The notes beneath the pieces were generated by a model that saw only the letters and a list, made by a program, of their open reading frames with translations, was not told the DNA's origin and made no database searches. Positions 34,811-47,811 of a stretch of DNA of 64,000 nt are shown here, one piece after another. Source of the stretch: Pagrus major. Taxonomy: Eukaryota > Chordata > Actinopteri > Spariformes > Sparidae. How positions within the stretch are numbered: the first letter of the stretch is position 1; every line of letters starts with the position of its first letter. Location of the stretch: contig NC_133223.1 in the NCBI RefSeq assembly GCF_040436345.1, positions 10,555,113 through 10,619,112 of the forward strand, in the 5' to 3' direction. A program made the position numbers and the translations under genes.

Positions 34811-37800
34811 ATACCCATCAGGGAAGATAACAGGCATGGTCAGTCTGTCCAGCAGAACTTTTCCTGTAGAGTCTACATCATCCAAAGACTCCATGTCCAC
34901 ACATTCCTGTTGTAACACCTGGAACACAGTAAAAACACATGTACATTTATAATCTCAACATCCACACGGCTGCAATGGTGTGATGTAGATTTGCTTGTAA
35001 AAGCATGGCATAAAGTGTGGTGACCATCACTTTTCATTCCTTTGCAATATCGGCCTGCTAATGCACAGATCAAACTCTAGTTAGCTCATCCACACAAGCT
35101 GCTGCTGGAACTACCTAATAATAATATAATAACAATACAGTAAGGTCTCTCTCTCTCAGCCTGTGTCACCTTTTCGGCGGCGGTGTGGAAGCTCAGAGCC
35201 AGCTCCAGTCTCTGTTGTCTCTCCTCAGTGCTGACGGTAAACTGTTTCCAGACTCGGTTGAGTCGGGGCAGAGTGTCTCCAGACGAGCGTGTTGTACAGC
35301 GCAGAGACTGACAGAGGACGACGGTCGCCTGCAGCAGCTGACGGCCGTAGTCATAGGTGCTCTGAGGGAAAAGACAGGAGAGAAGGCAGGACGGCATGAC
35401 AAACAGTTCGGCAAAGTTACTGTCTGTGTGTTGGTGTTGTGTTTTCAGAATGATTTCTGTCTCTTAAAGTTGATAGTTTTCAACGTTTAAACTGTGAATT
35501 GTAATATCTTTGGGGGTCATCTTTTCCTCTTGTGCCATCATCAGGTCAATATTATAATTAGTTTGATACTTTTGTCCACTACTCAATACCTGTACATACA
35601 AGTTCATTCCAATCAACCTTGTGTTTTGGGCTCATTAGCACTTTAGCACGCTAACAGTCTGAAATAAGATAGTGAACATGGTAAACATACTGTTACTGTT
35701 AAATGTGAACTTGTTCGCATAGTCACTGCATGTAAGCATGCTGGTGTTAGCTTTCTGGCTCAAAGAACCTCCGTCCCGACAGTAAGTAAAGCCACTAGCA
35801 CGGCTGTCGACAATTTAATGTTATAAGTTTGCAGTTTTTATAGTTTTGTAACTTTACAGTCAGAAGGTCTGTGTGGAGCAGCGTCTCAACAGGGGGGAGG
35901 GGGGCTGTGAGGGCTGAATTAGCATAGCACAGAGAAGTTATTGTTACCAGCTGAGCTGACGCAGATGGATCCCGATGCATGTCATCTCATGACCAATTTA
36001 GTTACTACATAAAACGTTGAATGATTTCTACATTAAATATTTCCTTTGCCACGTGATAAAGCACTTCTACTCTTTGTCCCCAAAGGTTTATTTCTATAAA
36101 AAATGTCGTCATTTCTTCCATTCTTTATTCAGGCAATATATCAGAAGCGCAGATAGTTATATCATTTAATGTTAATTGTGGATGAAAACTGCTATTCGCT
36201 GCTAATAGATCATATCGGGGGATCTTACCTGAGCAACATCCACAAACTTCCTGTGTTTGTCCAACATGGTCCTGGTCTCCTGGGTGTCGTCGCCCAGTCT
36301 GACGTGAGTCTTCAACAGGGCGTCCAACAGCTCGCTGAGCCATTCTACTGCCTGAACACACACGCACAGATTATCATCTCATTAATACTGGAAGTTTTTG
36401 TTGTGTGTGTGTGTGTGTGTGTTGTTGTCATCTTGTGTCATACCTGTAGAGCATCTTCTTCACATTTGAACAGTTGGACCATCTGTAACATCTTCAGCCT
36501 CCTCACGTCAACCATGTCCTCACACCTGCAACACGCACACAAACACACACACAGACACAGTCATTAATGCTAATCAAATACCTTTTTTGGATTATTAATT
36601 TACACTGCACTGCATTAGGCCTGTGTTTACATAGAATTATTCTGTTCTTGAAATAAAAAAACAAAGAAAAACATAAAGGAAATACTTAATCTTAGTCTTG
36701 TGTGTCGATCCAAGTTATGATTAAAGATTTGGGTTACAAAGTGGGCCGCGTCATTCATAAGTTTGGGAATGGCTGCCCTAGAGGCTGCAGTGTTCATTAC
36801 ACCATTAACGGAAAGTTTTTGACAGAATAAACAACAATCTGGGTAGTGAAGCAAAAAAAACGAAAGTTTGTCCTGAGGGTGGTGATGACGTAAAGTACAT
36901 GGGGTCATTAATGTAAGCAGTTCATCTGCTGCCATGGCAGAGGCTGCAACTGCTCATCAGGAGCAATTTGGGATTGAGCATCTTGCTCAAGGATACTTTG
37001 ACGTGCAGCCGGGGGAGCCGGGGATTCGAACCAGCGACCTTCCGATTACTGGACGACCCGCTCTACTTCCTGACCGGTACCTCCTACTGCCTGGTAATGT
37101 GTTTCACTCTGAGTGACCAGGACAACATTAGCATCTTTAACTGCATCACAAGCAACAGATATGAAAGAAAATGTCTGCACTAGTGTTTACACTCAGACAT
37201 ATTGCATGTTACGTACTGTAGTACTGTAATTAACTTTTTTTTTTTAAAGTTTGTTCAAGTACAAACTTTAAAAAAAGAGTTAATTACAGTTTTTTGAAAG
37301 AATGAGAGTGACCTGGTCTGAAACACACATTAAAATGCAAGACTCATGGGAGCTGTAGTTGTCACAAGTAGACAAATATTTCATCTTGAACCTCAGGTAT
37401 CACAAATCACCTTGTGAGAGATTGAATACATAAAGCTCAAGTGGCTCCATGCTGAACTCTGCTGTGAAGAGAAATACAAGTAGAAAGTCACCTCTGCTTG
37501 CGGAGCTGCATCTCCTCCATCACAGCCTGGATGTGCTGAATGTTGTCCTGCTGTTCTCCGGCTGGAATCTCAGTCTCCTCCGGAGACCAGGACGGCTGGT
37601 TGCACATCTGCTCCAGCAACATTCCCCCCTTCTGGCGCAGAGAAGCTAGGCCTGCCTCTGCATGGAGGGGAGATGGTTAATGTCACGGAGGAACTCTAGT
37701 ACACTTATCAGTTAACAATATTATTGAAGAGAAAAATGCACATGATTTCTCATTCAGAGCACGAACCAACAGTCTGCAGCTTCTCCTCCAAGAGTTTGAG

Positions 37801-40800
37801 GTTTTGTTGAATTGAAGCTCCGTCAGCTGGAGCCACGTCAGCACAGAGCATGCCCAGCAGACCATCCAACTGCTGGGACAACTGCAGGGGCGGACACAGA
37901 GTGTTAATTGTTCAGAATAGATCACATACATTTTTCCACTTTTAATATTCTTGCCTCTGACACACTGAAGTCATGCCTGCATGTGTGTTACCTCCTGTGT
38001 GGTGCTGTGGAAGCCCTGCGCCGCCTGCAGAACGTTCTGTCGGCCCTCCAGCTGAGACGCCTGTCTGTAGCAGACGTCGCTCAGCTGCTGCTGCAGAGCC
38101 TTCAGCTCCACCACTTCCTCCTCCTCCCCGGCACTGAGCAAGGCAGCGATCTGCTGGTTCAACTCCACGTACACTGCAAACCACTCCTGTAAACACACAC
38201 ACACACACACAGAATTGCAAAAGTACTGATATTTACAAACAGTGTAAAATGGACACAAAACAGAACGAACATGCTTGAGTGAATTTGTTTCTATAATGTT
38301 CTGACCTTTTTACAGTCAAACTACAGAAAGCAGAGTGGAAGCATTAAACTCAGATGTGTATTTAACCACTAATCTGACTCATCAGTTTGTCTTTGTCACA
38401 TGCTCATGTGTGTGTGTTCAGTGGGTTGCATTACACTGTGCTGGCTCTCGATCTCCTCGTGTTTCTGCTGCAAGGCCTGAGCCGCTCGGATCGAGTCTCC
38501 AATCTCCTGCTGGGTCTTCAACAGCTCTGAACCTGGACCCTGCAGCCAGGTGACCACCTGAGTTACAGAGAAAGAGGAACAATGCAAACTTTGTGATCTC
38601 CTATAGAGGGAAAAGTGGGAAGTGCTGGTGCCAGACATGAAAGGCCTGGTCATTTCTCTACAAACAATGTTCACTGAAGTTGAAGCACTCGCACAGATTA
38701 CATTGTGGCAGTACTGGCAGGAAAAAATCCTACCAACTCACACCAAGCAACACAAAAACAAACAAAAAATATGTATTTTTATGGGGAATGGCAACAGTCA
38801 CCAATGCTGTGATAAAAATCAATAAATGCCTCTTCGGGGGATAACGAAATAATGCCTCAAATAACAAAATTCCACATTTTAAGTCCACAATGAAATGATC
38901 GGATCGGATGAACTGAAGGTGTATAGAGAGGCTTGGGTATCAAAGGGTTCAGTTAAGTCAAACCAAAAGAAATCTGCAGGTGCCAGGCAATTGAAAGGCA
39001 AGCAAAACTCTTGCACAAATAAGCACAGCCCTGATGCAGGTGTCCTAGTTGAATGGTGACTTTTGATGGTCACTCAACTAGGTTGTAGAATGCACACAAA
39101 TCACCCTCAACTACAGAGAATAAGGCCAACACAGAAATCTCAACAGGGCCTAAACAGACCAGAGTTTCTGGCTGATGAGGTATGCAGACTGAGCTGGGTG
39201 CCATTCCCCACCTCACTTAAGCCTTCACAAAACAGCATCGTCATACCCTGATTGGCTAGGAGCGGACTGCCCCAAGCTGCTTTCACTCTTTAATTCTTGT
39301 GCACAATTGATCTGAATCCACTGCAATCATCTAGAGGGATTTTGAAATTCAGCCAAAAAAAAAAGTAGCAAGTTCTACTTAATGGCACTGCTACAAGATG
39401 GACATTCAAGTCTCTCACTTGAATCACCAGTACAAAAGAGGAAGAAGAATTCATTCAGCCACCATCAATGTTATTATGTACACCTGTTTTTTTCTACTGT
39501 GACTTGTCATAATGTCTGCTGTGACGAGGCCCACTGGGAGAAATGTTGTTTGTTGTGAGGATCTCTGTCAGTCTCCTGAAGTCTCTGTGCTGCAGTGCAG
39601 CTGAGCCACCAGCAGAGGCTCTGAGGCTCTAACTGTCCCACGTCACATTCTTTGGATGATTCTTTCTTATATATTTTGCATTAAAATAACTCTTCTTTTT
39701 TTTTATTCACTTATATTTCCCTTGATATGCTTTAGGAACACATATTTACATGTTACAGTTAGGCCAAATGAAGCATGAGGGGGATTAAATCAAATCATAC
39801 AGACATTTTTAAAGTACAACTGAATTTCTGAATTATTTAATAAAGGGATATTCCAGTGATTTTGAATTGTTCTTTAATCAAGTTTGAGGAGACAAAAGAA
39901 ATATATTTTTAAAAGGAAGGTCAAAATCAAAGCAGCAGAGGCAGAGATATCTTGATAGTATCTTTTAGTCCTGGATCCTACATTTCCAACAATGCAAACT
40001 CTGCAAGCTTCTTTAGGTAGACCCTCTCTCAAACTTCATGTCCCAAGTTTGTAACAGGTGCTTGTTCAAAATGTGAAGTCTCAAGTCCAATCTGAGACAA
40101 CTATGATGATGTCATGAAACAAGCTTCATGTGTCAAATCAGCGGAGTGCCACACAGAGTGTCTTCACTAGGCACCAAGACATTCAGGGATGCCCAGGGTG
40201 AACAGGAAGGCACTATGACAGCCTATTGGAGCTTGTCTGGAGTTTTAGAACCACGATAAAGTCAGAAATTAGTGTGAGAATTCCCTGGAAAAAAAGAAAT
40301 ACCCATTTTCAGAATATAAACTACAGCTGCTTGTGGAAACTCTGTTATTGTGCTTCATCTGGTTGTGACATAATGTTTTGTGGATGCTTATTTTCATTTT
40401 TTTAATATAATATGAATTACATATTCCATTAAAAAAATCCATTTCAAATTAAAAGTTGAAATGTTCACCACAGTGCTGTGCATGAACATCTGGAAACATC
40501 TATCCAGATGTGTGTATGTGTCAGTATCGTAATTTAATTGTATTTATTAGGTCAGCGGTGCCTTAAAGAGCTTCCACACACACACACACACACACAAACA
40601 CATGCAGACACAGTTCGATCCAGAACTAGGCCAACCCCCCACCTCAAATCCTCCAGGCTAGTGGCCGACATGTTCTGGTTACTATGGCAACCCCAGGCTC
40701 TTCTCCAAGACAGTGTATTACCCATCAACCCCTGCGGCTACAGGAACCCCAGTAACCAAAGTAGAGTCTACTTCTACTGAAGTGCTCTACTGACACTGTT

Positions 40801-41871
40801 TCTGATGGTCAAAGACGTGATGATAAAAGAATCAGGGCAGGAGACTCTGAAAGACTGAGGAGGCCGACAGTGTAGCAGGACAATGAGTACAGAGAGTTGT
40901 GAGTGTGTGGAGGATATTCACACATTTATACTCAGGAACAGTTTGAAGGTGGATGAAGAGCAGTGAACTTAGTTAAAGAAACAGGAAAAAAAGAAGGAAA
41001 GTAAGAAAGAAAGAAAGAAAGAATTAAATGTTACCTGCATGACTTTGGCATGAATCTCATCTAGCTGGGTGCGCTTGTTTCGCTGCCTGCAGAGCTCCTG
41101 GTATCTGGTGTACTGCTCCCTGAGCGAGTCCAGCAGCTTCATCACCTGAGGCTGAGCCAGCAGCTCCTCCTCCATGGGACACCAGGCTGGACCTGAAGGG
41201 TCAGACATCAGAGAGAGGTCAAGAGGACTTCCCACCAGGGCCAGGCCTCCCCGATCTCAAAATTTGGAGTCGTCCTCCAAAACAAATTTCGAGAGTCTAG
41301 CGCAGTGGACTACTTCAAAAGTAGTTTACTGTGCTAGACTCTTCTGTATATGTGCTTTCTGACTTCTATAGATTAATTTGTATATTTTGCTAATGCTGCT
41401 CACTGTTTTATTGTACATATGGTAGGTAACAAATATTATGTTTTTACACCCCAAGTCATGCTTTGTGATACTGGACTATAGTAAACTTTGACTTGGATGT
41501 GCTTGCCCTTTAGGTGAGTTGTGACTGCTGGTGAGGCATCTCTACTGTGGGCATCTAATTCCCAGTACCATACTTTGTTAACACACTGTCTAGCTCTCTG
41601 GGAAACTATGTAATCTATCCATGTATGTATGGCATGTATGTATACTCATTGCTGATTCTGATGTCTGCATTTAACAGTCTGTCTCAAACAACAACAGTCC
41701 AGGAATAAATTTGCACATGACATTACAGATGACACCCCTTCATTCATCCATCCGTGCACCCTGGACGAATGACAGCTGCTTCCTCACCTCCCTGTCCTCC
41801 TCCTCCTCCCTCTGAGCCGTTAAAACGACGCTGCTGCAGCTCCGACAGCAGCTCATGACCTTCACACAGAC

Positions 41872-41910
<39 letters not shown>

Positions 41911-43155
41911 GGTTTGATATTTAAAAGCCTGTTATAAAAGCTTGACAAACAATAATGCGTCAGTGTTTGTTTACATGCTGTTACATTATGAGAGGAGCTG
42001 GTAGAGCGAGGAGGGTGGTACCACAAACAAAGACTCCTTTCACCTCTGCTCAACACACAGACACAGTGAACACAGCCACACATCCACCCATTCATCCATC
42101 CATCTATCTATCCTTAGTGTCTATTTAGCTTCAGGTCCTGATGGCAGCAGACTAATTATCTAAGACCTCCTTCTCTCCACCCACATCCTCCAGGTCAGGG
42201 CGAGCACGGACTGTCTGCCAAGGAAACTCAGTTCAGCTGCTTGGATCCACGATTACATTCTTTCAGTCAGTACTCACAGCTCGTGACCACGAGTTGTGTA
42301 CGCAGTAAGAGAGCAAGTAAGTTGAAAACAGTCTGTGGGTTGAGTCATTTTTTGACTTTATGAGCTGTTTCTTCTGCACAGTGAAGGAAAATCCTCATCG
42401 ACATTGTGAAATTAGTTCATTCACAGTTTTTAGATTTAACTGGCTTGAATTTCTACACTTACTACAGAGATGTTAAGGGGAGGGTCAGATTTTTTATAGT
42501 GTGCCTACCATTCCTGGAAATGTTAGTTACTCTGCAGATGAAGATTTTAAAAACCCGTGATGAGTACATGAAACACAATGTATTGTTATACAGTAAAATA
42601 AACTGAATTAAATTAATAAAATGGGATTTATTTCTGCAAGATACAACATTAAATGCATTTTACATGTTTCTGCATCAATAATAATAATAATCTAATAGTA
42701 TGATATATAATAATGTAACAACTAAAGAGCCCATTTTGGCTGTGGGTACTTTCACTGTTAAGTACATTTAGTCGATTAAACTTAAATACTTTTATTAAAG
42801 TAAGATTTAGATTGAGGACTTTAACAGAGTCTTGGTAAATCATCTTTTGTAAAAGATCTTAATATTTCCTCCGACACCGTCTGAGATGCAGAGATAAATA
42901 AAGTGAATTTCTTCTAAAGATAAAACCTTTAATTCCCTCTTTTTTTCCCCCTGGGCATTGTTTGCCTGTTGAGCTGCAGAGGAGGTACAGTATCTTAATA
43001 ACCCTCAGACTTGAAACCAACATGCACAATGACATTTATGTAATGAATTTACCTGTCTGAAGGACAGTCTCAGGGTCAAAGGATGGCAACAGGGCACAGT
43101 CAGCTGATCTGCAGGGGACACACAGACACACAGCGCTAGACTTCATGACTGTGTG

Positions 43156-43195
<40 letters not shown>

Positions 43196-46100
43196 AACGC
43201 ACTTGTCCTTGTCCACAGAGCTGCTCTTGTCGCTTTCATTGATAATCGACAGCTCATCCAGCAGTGACGTCGACTCCTTGGTGAACTTCTCAAAAACCTG
43301 CAACAAATGATAAAAATACCCAGAGATGGTCAGACTGATTACCATGGCCACAAGCATTTTTAAGTTCTAAAATTATGAAATTAATTTATTTCTATTTTTA
43401 TTTAAAAATAGTGACCAGTCTCTTGTTAAGCCAGTCGCTGTGGTCGTAGTCCAGACTTCCTCCAAAATCATCCGTCAGCTGACAGGGTTCGATGTAACGA
43501 GTCAGCTTATTGGCCGAAACCAGGATCACCTGACAGGAGGCATGAAAAGAGCGTATTAATGAAACAATGACAGCGTTTCATTCTGCAGTTCAGATGACAG
43601 ATGGACTTAATTAGCTACAGCTGAGTACAGATCGGCCAGATATAGTCACTATCACAGACTTAAAACATGACAGCTCCTTGAATTTTAAAAATGCACTCAT
43701 TCAATTTGAATGTAACACATCATACAGCCCCCACTCTGGTTTACTTCAAAACTGACTTTAAGACGTTGCTCATGGTTGCTTTTCATTCTGCAAATCAAGC
43801 TTCCTTCTTTCCTCGTTTCTCTGCCCTCCAGCCAGTGACCCAAAACTGAATGAGGTCTGCCTTAATCAAGAACGCTCCAAAAAATCTAAATGTGTCTCAA
43901 GGAGTGAGGGGAGAGGGACCACAGGTGTATCCGGCTCTGAGGGTTTTTTCACTTCTTTGAATCAGTATGCTTAAAACTATACAATAGTTATAAAGTTATA
44001 AAAAAAAAACAGATCTACAATCAGATTTTGAAAGTATTGTATCAAAGTTTAAAATTGTGGTACCATGACAACCTTACTGAGGAGTAATTTCAGTCTCTGA
44101 TTGATCTCTCTCTTGCATCCCTGCTAGAAGGAATTAAGATGTGATAGGAGGGAGGTGTGGAGCCATGTTAGGCCCCATGTGTGCATGAAGCCGTGATGCA
44201 GCTCAGACACATTACTTCTAGAGCCCTGCTATTAGTGGAGGGAGGGCATTTTGGCATAACAGACATAATTATAGTCTTAGCCTTAGTTTTCATAAGGGTT
44301 AGGAGTCACTGGAGTCAGCACTGAAGAATACCACTGAGATTCTTCTTTAAGTTACTTTAAGCTTCTTTATATATAAGGTTTCTTCTGCTTACTGTCGAGA
44401 ATGTTTTGTCTGCTTTCTTTAGGACCATTTCTTAAACATTTTATCCATATCAGCGCTGATCACACTTTATATATCAAGCATTTCCTCCAGTTTATTAACC
44501 TAACAGAGTGCTTAGATCACAAGACAAACTTTTGCTTCAACTTCCCAGAGTGCTTTCTAAATCTGGAGATAGAGCGTGTTCACGAAGAGCCTGCGAGCCT
44601 GAGGTTTCATAGACCATCTTCCTCCAGTTAGCAATTTCTGTGTGTCTGTCTGTACATTCCATGTTGTATCATTTGATATTGTCTCAGTAAAGCACTTCGA
44701 GCTGTATTTGTATGAAAGGCTTTACGAATAAACCTGGACAGTCAGACAGCTGGCACTGAGACTGTCCTCCAGTTGTCACTGCAGCAGATGCGGTCATAGA
44801 AACTGGACTCAACTCTCAGTGTGCGTGCGTGTGTGTGTGTGTGTGTCTTTATTTAAATGTCAGGTCAGACTTTGAAGCAGCTGTACGACGCACACCCCAC
44901 TGTGACATCCACACACACACTCCATAGTTCAGATGAGTCACATTTCAACACCGTCACTGGAATCTCCCTTCCAGCAGCTGTGTGTGTGCTCTCACAGTGA
45001 GTAAGTATTAAAACAAGTTGATGAGAGATGAGCACTTCTTCCAAACTAGTACTTAAACTATCTCACAAATTACATGTTTGGGAACTCCTACACCTGAGCA
45101 AACATTATGACTATATACGACTACTAATAATCTGAAGTTGAGTCAGTCCTTGCATGCAAACCTTGTTGCTCCATTATCTGATTCTTAAACGTCGGAGTGA
45201 CCTTGAGCGCACCGACGGGGACAGCCTCGACTCTCAGCACGCAATGATAACTCCACTCAATAAATAAACATATCATCTAACCATTCACTGTGATGGATTA
45301 TCTGTCTGGAGCCAATTTCAAGTTACTTCGGTTTCCGTGGCAACAACTGTGGAGCCAACATGGCTGCAGAAATCTGGGTCACACTGACTACGGATATGTC
45401 AGTAAAACCATCTGTTATAATAGAATAGAAGGCACACACACGCACACAGACACACACATACACCATTGGTCCTGGCTCTGATTTCCAGCAGCACTCAGGA
45501 CAGTTAATGATGCTCAAGGTTATCATAAGTGGCTGACTTTCTCTCTGTCTGACATTAGGTAACAGCACAATTCAATGTGTGTGTGCCCGTGTGTAAACAC
45601 AGATCGTCTCTAAGGTTATTTCAAAGTTAGAATAAAAACTGGATTGTTCAAACTGCTCGGACAGCAAGATTTCTATCCCGTCTTCTAGTGTGGCTGTTCC
45701 GAACAGCTCTGAAGACGTTGTCTTTAACAAGTCATACCCCAGATCCAAGAAACAAGTAAAAAGTTAGAATCATAGTTGGTTGACAACATATTAATGACAT
45801 ATAGCTGCACTCTCACAGTTTGTAAGAGACGAGGAGAAGCCTCAAAAGAGTTCAACTCGAATTTCCAGAATTCCCTTGAAAAATGGCCTTCGATTAGAAA
45901 AATCTCCGTGATCGTTATTTTATGAAAAACGTCCTTTTCAAGTAAGGGACAAATGTTCTATATCCACAAAAGCTTCTGCAGTTCCTAAATCATTTCAGGT
46001 ACCAGCACAGGTGATGGAGCTCAGTGAAAGCAGAGGGGAGGATAAAGGAAGTTTGAAGCTGAATTGTCCTGAAGGACTTGAACTAGCAGCAGCTGAGAGA

Positions 46101-47450
46101 CTCACCTCAAAGCCCAGGCGGTCTTTCTCCTTCCAGAAGCAGAAGTGTGTCACCTTCTTATCCCAGAACTCGTCTGGTTTGACCACACAGACCAGCGACA
46201 CCTCGGCTGGAATCACATTCTGAAACGGCAACAATAGCATCATCGTCCTGACAAAGTAGCACAGTCATGTAGGTATGTCATTGTTGGGACACGTATTATA
46301 CAGTATGCCTGTACCTGCAACATGAGCACCACAGTCTTCACGATGTTCCACTGAGACTTACGTCCATCCACGATAACTGTGAAACCCCGAGCCTTACACT
46401 TCTCACTATGAGGGAGAGCATTTGATAGAACAAAGACATCATACGAACTATGAACACCAACACTTACACACAATTTCCTGTTCATGCACTATTTTTGGGT
46501 TGCCCATCCAGACTGACTCGCCCCTGTGAAAAAAGTTTGCTCCTCCTTTCCAAAATCTGTGTATAATTTAAGATAAGTGTGCTTCAGAAGTGAAAGAGTG
46601 GTGCATTCATGTCCAGTTACTTATGGCTTCCCACATCAGATGTAAGCTTTTGATCCCAAATGATAACATATATGTAGTATGGAAAATCTTTTTGAATGAA
46701 GAGTGTAACACCACTGTAACTCCTTCAGAGAGAGTGGAACGATGAGTTGTTTGTAGCCTTGATGTTTTAATGAAGCCCAGTTTAACCTGCAGGAGTTTTA
46801 AAACAGCTTGTCTAATGCATTTTGGAAGCAGATAAATTCCTGAGGAGTGGTAACAAGTTGAAAGCATCTGACAACATCTTCACTGCAGAAATGAAACAGG
46901 GCACTGAATCATCTGTCAGGCTGCCAAGAACTACTGCTGTCAGAAAACGTCAGGATGAGGAGCTCAAACAGTCAGACAGAAAATCATTGAGACGTCTTCC
47001 AAGAGCCTGACAGCAGACAGTGAGAGTAGGCTATGAAAAACAAATGTGGGATTTACATTATGTTTTAATGGAAGTATTTCAGTTCTACAGAGGTAGAAGT
47101 CATCAAGGAGAAGGACTCTCCGTTCTTCTGGGAAACTTTCCCAGCAGGACTAATCTGTTTGTATCTTCAGAAAGTCTTTTTGGAATAAATCTCTTGTCTC
47201 ATATTTGGGCCAATGCCATAACAGTTGTATGTCAACTTGTACTAGACTGGAATCATCCTTTAAGCCTTTTACGTTCAGCTGAACATACTGGACTCACAGA
47301 CTGGAGCCAAGATAAAAAAGTACAGATCCAGCAGAGACAAGTTAACTCCGAGCACGTCTGAAGGCAATAAAAATGAGACAAAACAGTCTTTTGCTGACAT
47401 AGCACATACACACAGACACATACCACAGCATCACTACTGTCGCCATTAAT

Positions 47451-47517
<67 letters not shown>

Positions 47518-47735
47518 CGTGTACCTGGGGATGCTGAGCAGGTAGTCCAGAGTGGCACTGAGCTCCTCCATGCTCGTCTGATCTGAACTGAGAGGGATGG
47601 TCAGGATCAGACCACTGCGGCGATCTTTGCCCCCTAAAGATGGACAGACCAGTATAGATCTGATTACTGACCAAACTGAGATACAGTCCTCGCACTGAGG
47701 AAGCACATGTAAGACACGTCAAATTATCATAGCTT

Positions 47736-47811
<76 letters not shown>

